Part shown: piece after piece, positions 1-6,255 of the stretch
Layout: each line of letters begins with the position of its first letter
Position numbering within the stretch: position 1 is the stretch's first letter
Notes under the pieces: generated by a model
What the model was told of the DNA's origin: nothing
Database searches by the model: none
The model's input: the letters and a program-made list of their open reading frames with translations, nothing else
Program-made: the position numbers and the translations under genes
NCBI GenBank assembly: GCA_027056525.1
Contig: JALUKO010000230.1
Coordinates: forward strand, 1 to 8,799
Reading direction: 5' to 3'
Length of the DNA: 8,799 bases
DNA from: Helicobacteraceae bacterium
GTDB taxonomy: Bacteria > Campylobacterota > Campylobacteria > Campylobacterales > Sulfurimonadaceae

Positions 1-417
1 CTCAAACTACACAGCATAAACCCTATCAGTGTGGCAGAAAGTATGATGACCTTACAAGATGCTCATATCTATTTTTGTTGTGGGTTTACAAAAATACACA
101 ATGAACACAGCAAACTTGTGTTCTCTCAACAAAGTGCACCCTTAGAGGCTTTTAACCCTGATATCAACATGCTTTTTCACTCATTTGCCCCTTTTGTTCA
201 CAATATGCAATGCCTGAGTGTCATTCTTACAGGTATAGGTGATGATGGGGTCTCAGGATGCAAAGAGCTTGTCGCCAATGGTGCCCTAGCTCTGACTGAA
301 ACTGAGCAAAGTGCCGTCGTTGACGGTATGCCAAGCAGAGCCAGAGAGAGTATTGAAAATATTGAGGTTCTTTCTCTTGAGAGCATCATAAAATCAATCG
401 TGGAGTTTTGTGAGTAA
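1..417 (+). CDS. cheB: Chemotaxis protein-glutamate methylesterase CheB, C-terminal part (5' end outside window)
   Basis: The reading frame is open from base 1, so this is the last 138 residues of a longer protein. CheB removes methyl groups from glutamates on chemoreceptors (and deamidates glutamines), resetting receptor sensitivity in the cytoplasm. The fragment carries the conserved end of the catalytic domain: SVILTGIGDDGVSG, where the second Asp of GDDG matches the catalytic Asp of the Ser-His-Asp triad, then the EQSAVVDGMP segment typical of CheB. The Ser and His of the triad and any receiver domain would lie upstream of the window. Two segments differ from the usual family pattern: the IAPG-like turn reads FCCG, and the RPSVD-like segment reads NPDIN. 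The TAA stop overlaps the ATG of cheR (TAATG), so the two are co-transcribed and probably translationally coupled. The family call is firm; activity is inferred. Confidence 0.88.
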   Translation, partial: LKLHSINPISVAESMMTLQDAHIYFCCGFTKIHNEHSKLVFSQQSAPLEAFNPDINMLFHSFAPFVHNMQCLSVILTGIGDDGVSGCKELVANGALALTETEQSAVVDGMPSRARESIENIEVLSLESIIKSIVEFCE

Positions 418-1196
418 TGTTTAGTTTTTTTAAGAAAAAAGAGCACACTGAAGAAAAAGTTATACAAAAAGTTGAACCTCAAGACTATAACAATATTGAA
501 ACAATTGCCGAGTATTTTAAAAATGAAACCGGTGTCACATTTGAGAAGCAGATGAGTATACTTAAAAACAAAGTCACTACATTTTGCAAAAAACGGGAGA
601 TTCATTCATTTGCTCAACTTCTAGAGATGATACAAAGCAACAATGAGCTTAAACAAGAGCTCATCGATTATCTCACAACCAATGAAACCTTTTTTTATAG
701 AGAATTGAAACAGATACAAGAGCTTGTAGAACTCGTGAAACACTCCTCTTCAAATGTAAAAATTCTTTGTGCACCTTCTGCCACGGGGGAGGAGCCTTAC
801 AGCATAGCCATTGCACTTCTAGAAGCTGCAATAGATCCAAGCCGTTTCAGTATAACCGGGATCGATATAAACTCAGAAGCATTGCAAAAAGCACACGAAG
901 CCCGCTACAAAGAACGCAATGTTAGAAACCTCTCAACACAACTACTTGCAAAATACTTCACCCATTCAAACAACAACTATGTTTTACATGATTCCATTAA
1001 GTCTCTGGTTACTTTCAAACAGTTTAATATATTTGATGATTCACTTAAAACACTTGGCAAGTTTGACTTTATCTTTTCAAGAAATATGCTTATCTATTTT
1101 GATACCAAAACAAAAATAAAAGCAAAAAATATCTTGGAGAGTTTACGCACTGACGACTCTCAAGAGATCTTTTTTGGTCATGCCGACCTTTTTTAA
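417..1196 (+). CDS. cheR: Chemotaxis protein-glutamate O-methyltransferase CheR
   Basis: CheR transfers methyl groups from S-adenosylmethionine to receptor glutamates and opposes CheB in chemotactic adaptation. At 259 residues it is near full family length. A short lysine-rich leader (about residues 1-25) precedes the helical N-terminal subdomain (about 27-85), which ends in LTTNETFFYRE (86-96), the family TNETxFFR signature. The SAM-binding core follows: ILCAPSATGEEPYSIA (116-131, equivalent to the usual GCSTGEEPYS), an acidic strand end GIDIN (148-152), and FSRNMLIYFD (220-229). The protein closes with GHADLF where many CheRs have GHSE. No C-terminal TPR or pentapeptide-binding extension is present. 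The start ATG overlaps the cheB stop, so translation is probably coupled. The gene ends three bases from the end of a convergent gene. Confidence 0.95.
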   Translation: MFSFFKKKEHTEEKVIQKVEPQDYNNIETIAEYFKNETGVTFEKQMSILKNKVTTFCKKREIHSFAQLLEMIQSNNELKQELIDYLTTNETFFYRELKQIQELVELVKHSSSNVKILCAPSATGEEPYSIAIALLEAAIDPSRFSITGIDINSEALQKAHEARYKERNVRNLSTQLLAKYFTHSNNNYVLHDSIKSLVTFKQFNIFDDSLKTLGKFDFIFSRNMLIYFDTKTKIKAKNILESLRTDDSQEIFFGHADLF

Positions 1197-1199
1197 AGG

Positions 1200-1571
1200 C
1201 TATTCCCAGTCCTGAAATTTGGAACTGTTATGCTTGTCTTTTTTGTAGCGTTTTGCATTTTTTGACTTGTCAAGCTGATTGGAGCTGTAAAGCAGATCAT
1301 TTTTGATATCCTCTATCTCTGTTGATGAATCTTTATATGCTATCATCTTCTGAACAAGCTTTTGAAGATCTTGCAACTCCCCTTTGTACAGAGGGATGCT
1401 ATCGACTCTATTTAAAAGTTTCAAGGCATTGCCAACTTTTTTACTATACCCTTCACTTGTCAGCTCAGATGTGTTGGCAAGATAGGAGATCATACTCTTG
1501 TGAAATCTCTCTAACGCCCTGATATAACGAAGCCTTGATGCATTGTCGATCGCTTTTTTGGATGCTGCCAT
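1200..1571 (-). CDS. Small basic protein of unknown function
   Basis: I do not recognise this 123-residue protein. It has no signal peptide or membrane segment and appears almost wholly alpha-helical. Its C-terminal third is very lysine-rich (SKNAKRYKKDKHNSSKF near residues 103-119) and probably disordered or nucleic-acid or partner binding; this is inference only. The ATG start is supported by an AGG ribosome site 6 bases upstream and a TATAAT -10 box about 30 bases upstream. It is transcribed toward cheR and ends three bases from the cheR stop, while its start faces the rhodanese gene across a 61-base shared promoter. No pathway can be assigned. Confidence 0.7.
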   Translation of the reverse strand: MAASKKAIDNASRLRYIRALERFHKSMISYLANTSELTSEGYSKKVGNALKLLNRVDSIPLYKGELQDLQKLVQKMIAYKDSSTEIEDIKNDLLYSSNQLDKSKNAKRYKKDKHNSSKFQDWE

Positions 1572-1593
1572 TTTATACCTATTATTTATTTAA

Positions 1594-1602
1594 TGCTATA
1601 AT
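1594..1602 (+). promoter_or_regulatory. Extended -10 promoter for the rhodanese gene
   Basis: TGCTATAAT is a perfect extended -10 (TGn plus TATAAT, hexamer at 1597-1602). It places the transcription start near 1609 and leaves a leader of about 24 bases containing the GGAG ribosome site at 1623-1626. No good -35 box is seen, as is usual in Campylobacterota. The hexamer overlaps an identical hexamer on the other strand. Confidence 0.6.
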
Positions 1603-1606
1603 TATA
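1601..1606 (-). promoter_or_regulatory. -10 promoter box for the small basic protein gene
   Basis: On the minus strand these bases read TATAAT, 29 bases before the ATG at 1571 and upstream of the AGG ribosome site (1578-1580). They share two base pairs with the plus-strand -10, so TATAATTATA (1597-1606) is a perfect palindrome that can serve both directions. Confidence 0.55.
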
Positions 1607-1632
1607 CACTAAATACAATTATGGAGTAAAAA

Positions 1633-2025
1633 TTGAAAAAGATTTTTTTGTCCCTGCTTATCCTTGCGTCCTCTCTTTTAGCAACCGTTATCAACGAGTA
1701 TCCATCTGAAAAACTACTTAACTCCAAAGTACCCGTAGTAGATATACGCACTCCCGGTGAGTGGAGTTCTACAGGACTTTTAAAAGGTGCTATCCCTATT
1801 ACATTTTTTGATGAAAAAGGTAACTACAATCTCAACTCATTTCTCTCAGAACTCAAGTCTAAAATAGATACAAGTAAACCTTTTGCCCTCATCTGCCACT
1901 CCGGATCAAGAACTTCTGTAGTATCTGAGTATCTCTCAAAAGAGCTCGGTTATGATGTGATCAACCTTACAGGCGGCATGATGTACGTGGAAGCAAAGCA
2001 CCTGCCTATAATCCCCTATAAGTAA
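1633..2025 (+). CDS. Exported single-domain rhodanese-like protein
   Basis: This is a periplasmic rhodanese-fold protein that probably carries a persulfide on a cysteine and moves sulfane sulfur to an acceptor; the true donor and acceptor are unknown. Residues 1-17 (KKIFLSLLILASSLLA) look like a Sec signal peptide. The mature domain shows VPVVDIRTPGEW (33-44), the family D-x-R segment, and the active loop CHSGSRT (88-94) with Cys88 as nucleophile, followed by GYDVINLTGGMMYV. At 130 residues it is one rhodanese domain. The start is TTG, chosen because GGAG lies at 1623-1626 with 6-base spacing and the signal peptide begins right there; no nearby ATG is in frame. Its stop overlaps the start of a 38-residue membrane protein. 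In a sulfur-oxidising host a sulfur-transfer role would fit, but that is inference. Confidence 0.88.
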   Translation: MKKIFLSLLILASSLLATVINEYPSEKLLNSKVPVVDIRTPGEWSSTGLLKGAIPITFFDEKGNYNLNSFLSELKSKIDTSKPFALICHSGSRTSVVSEYLSKELGYDVINLTGGMMYVEAKHLPIIPYK

Positions 2026-2141
2026 TGCCCACATTTGTAAAATTTCTCTTTTATTTTACTCTGAGAGTGCTCATAACCTTTAGCGTTTTGGGCTTTTTGA
2101 TCTTTATTCTCTGGGGAGCGCTCTACCTTATGCTTTACTAA
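2025..2141 (+). CDS. 38-residue single-helix membrane protein
   Basis: This short frame begins with ATG overlapping the rhodanese stop (TAATG) and ends in TAA at 2139-2141. The product begins MPTFVKFLFYF, with a Lys and an Arg in the first 14 residues, followed by a long hydrophobic stretch (about residues 15-38, rich in Leu, Phe, Ile, Val) with no charged residue. It is therefore a likely inner-membrane protein with an N-in helix. It has no ribosome site of its own, so it is most likely made by translational coupling from the rhodanese gene. Its stop overlaps the stop of the convergent gene by four bases, so the frame fills exactly the space between two genes, which argues that it is real. 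Function is unknown; it might anchor or modulate the rhodanese. It could still be a chance frame. Confidence 0.55.
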   Translation: MPTFVKFLFYFTLRVLITFSVLGFLIFILWGALYLMLY

Positions 2142-2611
2142 AGAAGTGATTTGATGACATTGCTGACACCCTGATGCAGGTTGTATGTAGCAATGGGGAA
2201 GTCTAAAGACTCTTTTTCAAGTACAACACTGTTTTTAGCCAAATATTCTCCAAGAAGTTGCAACTCTATCTCTTCATATTTTTGACACGCTTCATCACTC
2301 AAGTGTGTTCGTTGCAGTACTCCAAGTTCATTGGAGTTATAAAGAGTAAAAAAAAGTGCTTTAAGACTTACAAAATCATTCCATCTGAAAAACAACTCCG
2401 GGGTCAACTCCTGCTCATACTCGCCCTCAGGGTTAAAAAGCAGATCCTTATCTCTTAGGGGGATCAAAACACTCAGTATAGCCGATGAGAACGGTACAAC
2501 CTTATCTGTCCAAAAAGGAGACTCGTTTCTGCTTTGCAACTCTTTGTCTAACACCGCTACTATCTCTGCAAGTGACGCTTTTTTAAATAGTTCATAACTT
2601 TCTTGTTTCAT
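2138..2611 (-). CDS. Uncharacterised cytoplasmic protein
   Basis: I cannot assign this 157-residue acidic, helical protein. It has no signal peptide. Residues 32-65 (from PFWTDKVVPFSSAILSVLIP through LRDKDLLFNPEGE) faintly recall the segment FWT...ALLPVLxxLRD found between the membrane region and the ATPase of IcmO/TraD-type conjugation coupling proteins; this is from memory and weak. No ATPase motif is present. The ATG is preceded by AAAGAG 5 bases upstream, and a TATGAT -10 box lies about 30 bases upstream. It is divergent from the DUF445 gene and overlaps the small membrane protein gene tail-to-tail by four bases. Confidence 0.72.
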   Translation of the reverse strand: MKQESYELFKKASLAEIVAVLDKELQSRNESPFWTDKVVPFSSAILSVLIPLRDKDLLFNPEGEYEQELTPELFFRWNDFVSLKALFFTLYNSNELGVLQRTHLSDEACQKYEEIELQLLGEYLAKNSVVLEKESLDFPIATYNLHQGVSNVIKSLL

Positions 2612-2640
2612 AGATACTCTTTCATATTTGTATTTGCATA

Positions 2641-2646
2641 ATCATA
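2641..2646 (-). promoter_or_regulatory. -10 box for the uncharacterised gene at 2138-2611
   Basis: The minus strand reads TATGAT here, one base from consensus, 29 bases before the ATG at 2611. That distance leaves room for a start site and the AAAGAG ribosome site. Confidence 0.4.
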
Positions 2647-2655
2647 CCTTTTTAG

Positions 2656-2661
2656 TATAAT
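2656..2661 (+). promoter_or_regulatory. -10 box for the DUF445 gene
   Basis: A perfect TATAAT lies 25 bases before the TTG start at 2687. The ribosome site GGGAG (2675-2679) falls between them with 7-base spacing. The box is only 9 bases from the minus-strand -10 at 2641-2646, so polymerases for the two directions would compete for the same stretch. Confidence 0.55.
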
Positions 2662-2686
2662 TGCATTTTTAAATGGGAGAGATATT

Positions 2687-3397
2687 TTGAAAATCAATAA
2701 AAGTTTAATCACCAACCTTACAGCTTTACTTCTGATACTTATATCACTCATCATAGAGGTCAAATACGCAGGCGTTTTTTTATATGCCGGATTGTTTGCT
2801 CTCTCTGGAGCACTCACCAACCAACTTGCCATCCATATGCTCTTTGAGAAGGTACCTTTTCTTTATGGTTCGGGTGTCATTCCGGCGAGATTTGAGGCTT
2901 TCAAAGAGTCCATAAAAAAACTGATGATGGAACAGTTCTTCACAAAACAACAACTACAAAACTTCTTTACCAAAGAGGAAAAGAAACTTGATTTAACGCC
3001 TATCATAGAAGCAACCGACTTCTCACCTGCGTATGATGCACTGAGTAAAACTGTTATGGAGTCCTCTTTTGGTGGTATGCTTGGTATGTTTGGAGGAGAA
3101 AGTGCATTGGAAGGTTTAAGAGAGCCTTTTTCACTCAAGATGAAAGCAGCAGTTATCAAGATAGTAAGCTCTGAGGCATTTAACGATACACTTCAAGCAC
3201 ATCTCACAGACTCGTCATTAAGCGATGATCTCATACACTCTGTAGAGAGCATTATAGATGACAGGCTCCAGGAGCTTACACCACAAATGGTAAAAGAGAT
3301 CGTTCAAAAACTCATCAAAGAACATCTAGACTGGCTGGTTGTATGGGGCGGTGTCTTTGGTGGAGTTATTGGGTTAGTGAGTTCATTTGTGCTATAA
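2687..3397 (+). CDS. DUF445 family membrane protein
   Basis: The 236-residue protein has an N-terminal hydrophobic region (about residues 8-48, probably two passes), then the family hallmark running from GALTNQLAIHMLF (41-53) to GSGVIPARFEAFK (61-73). A soluble helical middle follows (about 75-210), containing a Gly/Met-rich patch (SSFGGMLGMFGG, 127-138), and a final helix WGGVFGGVIGLVSSFVL (220-236). The hydrophobic ends enclosing a helical middle are typical of DUF445 proteins, whose function is unknown; this is one of the short forms, since YjiN-type members reach about 400 residues. The start is TTG, supported by GGGAG at 2675-2679 and the -10 at 2656-2661; no ATG sits nearby in frame. 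It ends 5 bases from the end of the convergent Cache-GGDEF-EAL gene. Confidence 0.88.
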   Translation: MKINKSLITNLTALLLILISLIIEVKYAGVFLYAGLFALSGALTNQLAIHMLFEKVPFLYGSGVIPARFEAFKESIKKLMMEQFFTKQQLQNFFTKEEKKLDLTPIIEATDFSPAYDALSKTVMESSFGGMLGMFGGESALEGLREPFSLKMKAAVIKIVSSEAFNDTLQAHLTDSSLSDDLIHSVESIIDDRLQELTPQMVKEIVQKLIKEHLDWLVVWGGVFGGVIGLVSSFVL

Positions 3398-3402
3398 AAC
3401 TT

Positions 3403-5589
3403 CTAAGACCTACCAAGCAGATCGATGGGTCGTGAAAAATAATATCCTTGAAACTCATCAACACCATATTGTTTGAGCAGTTCAAAAACCTCTTTGTTCT
3501 CAACATACTCGGCAACTGTTATGATATCGAGATCTTTTGCAAATTTGACTATGCTTTTTACAAGTATCTTAGACTCCTCATCCCTTAAAATATCGCGTAT
3601 CAAAGAAGCATCGATTTTAAGATAATCCGGTTTGAGCTTGAGGATATGGGAGTAGTTGGAATAGCCGCTTCCAAAGTCATCAATAGCTATGAGCACACCT
3701 ATTTTTCTGAGTTTTTCTATTACATTACTTACCTTGTTGATATCACCGAGATTTTCTTGTTCAAGTATCTCTATAACCACTCTGTTTGGCGAGTCAAACT
3801 TTTGTATACATTCAACAATCGTATCCATGATACCTTGGTTAAAAAGATCACTTGGATAAAGATTTATAGATATCTTTTCATCTCGGCTGACAAAAAATAA
3901 AAGACTCTGACGAATAACTCTTACAGCTATCTCACCATACAAGCCATTTCGTTTTGATATTTCTAAAAAAGAATCGGGGTAGAGTATGCTTCTTTTACCG
4001 TTGTTATACTCCAAAATCCGCACAAGAGCTTCATGCTTGATAAACTTCCCGTTTATGTCGGTAATGGGCTGAAAAAAAGGTATAACATTGTAACACTCCA
4101 GAGCATCTTTAATGACACGTTTTGTATGCAAAATATTTTCAGACCTCTCTTTCGTGTCCACTTTTTTAGAATATTTTAAATACGGAACAGATCTTTCTTT
4201 TGCTTTTTTAAGAGCCATTTGTGCCTCTTCAAGAGCAAAGGAGTGATCATACGTCCACCCGCAGTGGATATCGATTTTTATAATTTCATTGAGATTTTCA
4301 AGTTTGATCTCGAGTCCTGAAACCTCTTTATGTAAGCTGTCAAGGAGCTGTAAACACTTTGTATCATCATAACTATTACTATGCTTTAACATAACAAACT
4401 CATCTGATGATATGCGAAAAGCTTTAAAACCGTGTTTAGAAGCAAATTTTGCATAGAACTTGGAGAACTCTACTAAAACCTTGTTGCCAATCTCCACACC
4501 ATAAAGCTCATTTATAATACTAAAATCTTTTATATCACTTAAGATCAAAATTGATTTTTTGTTTGTTAAGAGTGTATCATTGAGTGCGAGACGATTTTGC
4601 AGTTTTGTTAGCTGATCTACATACAACTGCTCTGTAAAATACTCCAAAACCCGAGCAAAACCTTTATGGAGCACATACCCTATGATAAATGACATCACCA
4701 CCATTAAAAAAAGTAAACGGTGCATCAAAATCTTTTTTTGCTCTATAATATCCGCAGTATCAAAACCAACGACCAAATAACCCAAGACTTCCGAACGATG
4801 GTTTGTCAAGGGAATATCCATATTTACCTTAATCACATTGTTTGGATTAAAAGGATCTATACCTGCTTTTTTACTCTCTAAGAAAAAATCTTTTAGCTTC
4901 TCATTTCCCTCTAAAAGTACATAGTTCGTTGTAATGGGAATCATATTAGGGTGAAGCATTATCTGAAGCAGTGCTTTGTTAATTGCTACACCCACTTCCA
5001 AATCAAAAACCTTATGAAGATTTTTCATAAAATGCATCGGATCAAGACCGATCTCGACATTACCGACATAGATCCCTTTATAGAAAAAAGGTTGCGTAAT
5101 TCTGTAAGTCATTCCAAATTTTCCGACCTCAAAACCGTTGAGTGATTTTTTCATCCTGCTTGTGTCTATGAGAAGTTTACGTTGTTCATTTATGGTATCA
5201 CCATGAAACGTTGGCTTATGGGCTCTATAGAGTGTGACCCCGTCACTGGTACGAAATGTAAAAATTTTAATATCTTGGTGGGTACGCTTTAGAGTCTCAA
5301 AATAAGGAGCGATAAGTACAGCCAGCTGTTCTCGATCTTTTTGATATAAGGCTTCTGAAATATCTTCAACTAAGGTAAGTTTTTCGAGTTCGAGTTGTAG
5401 TTTTTGTCTTTCATGTTCAACATTGATTCCAAAGAGCTTTCTAACACTTTCATAACGCTCTTTATACTGTTCATTAACAGATATGTTAAACTGATATTCT
5501 AAAAAAAGATATGCAATTATCAATGAGATGGATAACACAACAGTGATAAGAAGCAAAGTATTTCTTTTGGTTTTATCAAGTAAAATCAT
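3403..5589 (-). CDS. Membrane Cache-GGDEF-EAL protein, probable c-di-GMP phosphodiesterase
   Basis: This 728-residue inner-membrane signalling protein probably senses a periplasmic ligand and hydrolyses c-di-GMP. Order: membrane helix (11-30); periplasmic double-Cache domain (about 35-285; the segments GVTLYRAHKPTFHGD at 117-131 and TQPFFYKGIYVGNVEIGLDP at 165-184 resemble the dCache_3 type); second helix (288-308); GGDEF domain (about 325-475); EAL domain (about 495-725). The GGDEF site is degenerate, SSDEF at 394-398, with no RxxD inhibitory site, so cyclase activity is unlikely; it may bind GTP or act as a spacer. The EAL domain keeps the key residues: E520 (EALVR), N576, E607, D637-D638 (DDFGSG), K658, E694 (AEYVE) and Q714 (QGYYFS). 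It lies 66 bases downstream of the exported-protein gene in the same direction but has its own -10 box. Ribosome site is weak (GGA, 5 bases). Confidence 0.93.
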   Translation of the reverse strand: MILLDKTKRNTLLLITVVLSISLIIAYLFLEYQFNISVNEQYKERYESVRKLFGINVEHERQKLQLELEKLTLVEDISEALYQKDREQLAVLIAPYFETLKRTHQDIKIFTFRTSDGVTLYRAHKPTFHGDTINEQRKLLIDTSRMKKSLNGFEVGKFGMTYRITQPFFYKGIYVGNVEIGLDPMHFMKNLHKVFDLEVGVAINKALLQIMLHPNMIPITTNYVLLEGNEKLKDFFLESKKAGIDPFNPNNVIKVNMDIPLTNHRSEVLGYLVVGFDTADIIEQKKILMHRLLFLMVVMSFIIGYVLHKGFARVLEYFTEQLYVDQLTKLQNRLALNDTLLTNKKSILILSDIKDFSIINELYGVEIGNKVLVEFSKFYAKFASKHGFKAFRISSDEFVMLKHSNSYDDTKCLQLLDSLHKEVSGLEIKLENLNEIIKIDIHCGWTYDHSFALEEAQMALKKAKERSVPYLKYSKKVDTKERSENILHTKRVIKDALECYNVIPFFQPITDINGKFIKHEALVRILEYNNGKRSILYPDSFLEISKRNGLYGEIAVRVIRQSLLFFVSRDEKISINLYPSDLFNQGIMDTIVECIQKFDSPNRVVIEILEQENLGDINKVSNVIEKLRKIGVLIAIDDFGSGYSNYSHILKLKPDYLKIDASLIRDILRDEESKILVKSIVKFAKDLDIITVAEYVENKEVFELLKQYGVDEFQGYYFSRPIDLLGRS

Positions 5590-5620
5590 ATATATCCATT
5601 GCGTTAGTTTACTTTGTCAT

Positions 5621-5626
5621 ATTTTA
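5621..5626 (-). promoter_or_regulatory. Possible -10 box for the Cache-GGDEF-EAL gene
   Basis: The minus strand reads TAAAAT here, 31 bases before the ATG at 5589. It lies in a 66-base AT-rich gap, so the match is only suggestive. It would allow the phosphodiesterase gene to be transcribed apart from the two genes upstream. Confidence 0.35.
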
Positions 5627-5629
5627 GCA

Positions 5630-5661
5630 AAATAAACTAAAGTAAATATTTATGTTTATTT
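5630..5661. repeat. AT-rich inverted repeat AAATAAAC / GTTTATTT
   Basis: Eight-base perfect arms at 5630-5637 and 5654-5661 enclose a 16-base spacer that itself holds the palindrome TAAATATTTA (5643-5652). The right arm covers the stop codon of the upstream minus-strand gene (5656-5658). It could be an operator or a weak transcript-end hairpin, but in AT-rich DNA it may be chance. Confidence 0.3.
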
Positions 5662-6255
5662 AAAGATTATTTTTGTAGCTTTATGCTCTTTTTTTACAGG
5701 TTCGTTTGTCTCTCTAAAATCTAATTCCATCTTCACCATTTTAAGTTTATCATCGAGTGGAAATGCACGCACCGCTTCATCAATTTTGCTCAGAGCTTTT
5801 TGCAAATCCAATCTCTCAGCATTGACATCAAGTTTTAAAAAGATTGTGTGCAGTATTGTAAGCGGATCTCCAAGAACAACACCATACCATCTGTTTTTAT
5901 AGAAAAGTTGCAGCATCACACCATCACCCCGTGTGTAATTATCAAAATTTATATAGTATGTATCAGAACTGTTTTTAGCTTTTTCACTCCATTCCGTTAT
6001 AGTATAGTTGGTTTGTTTGAGCCCTAAGCTAACCAATCTAAAGTTAAGGTGCCGGTGATTAAATGCCACCTCTTTGCCAACTACATGCAACTCATCGTTA
6101 CCCCTTTGAATATGGGCTATTGTATTGAAAGTTGAAAAGTCCACTTCACCACTGCTAAGCGGTGTCATTTTTACTTTTTTCTCACCACTCACTATATAAA
6201 AGTCGGCAAATACAGAAGCACTCAGTATCATCAGCGCAAGTAAAAACCTCAACAT
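5656..6255 (-). CDS. Exported protein of unknown function
   Basis: I do not recognise the family. From the ATG at 6255 the protein has 199 residues and begins with a clear Sec signal peptide, MLRFLLALMILSASVFA, with likely cleavage between A17 and D18. The mature part is probably beta-rich over about residues 18-150. It ends in a helical stretch (about 152-185, ALSKIDEAVRAFPLDDKLKM) that resembles a single TPR-like hairpin, then a basic tail. An in-frame GTG at 6258 is possible, but the ATG is preferred: GAGG (6263-6266) then sits 7 bases away, and TGATG gives the classic coupling overlap with the upstream S4 gene. Located probably in the periplasm. It is followed by the c-di-GMP phosphodiesterase gene, but nothing in the sequence ties it to that pathway. 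Confidence 0.8.
   Translation of the reverse strand: MLRFLLALMILSASVFADFYIVSGEKKVKMTPLSSGEVDFSTFNTIAHIQRGNDELHVVGKEVAFNHRHLNFRLVSLGLKQTNYTITEWSEKAKNSSDTYYINFDNYTRGDGVMLQLFYKNRWYGVVLGDPLTILHTIFLKLDVNAERLDLQKALSKIDEAVRAFPLDDKLKMVKMELDFRETNEPVKKEHKATKIIFK

Noticed and set aside
198..605. Minus-strand open frame opposite cheB and cheR
   Set aside because: It lies across two well-supported chemotaxis genes and its product has no recognisable features; a shadow frame.
2608..2832. Minus-strand open frame overlapping the DUF445 start
   Set aside because: It covers the divergent promoter region and the conserved DUF445 N-terminus; no ribosome site and no family signal.
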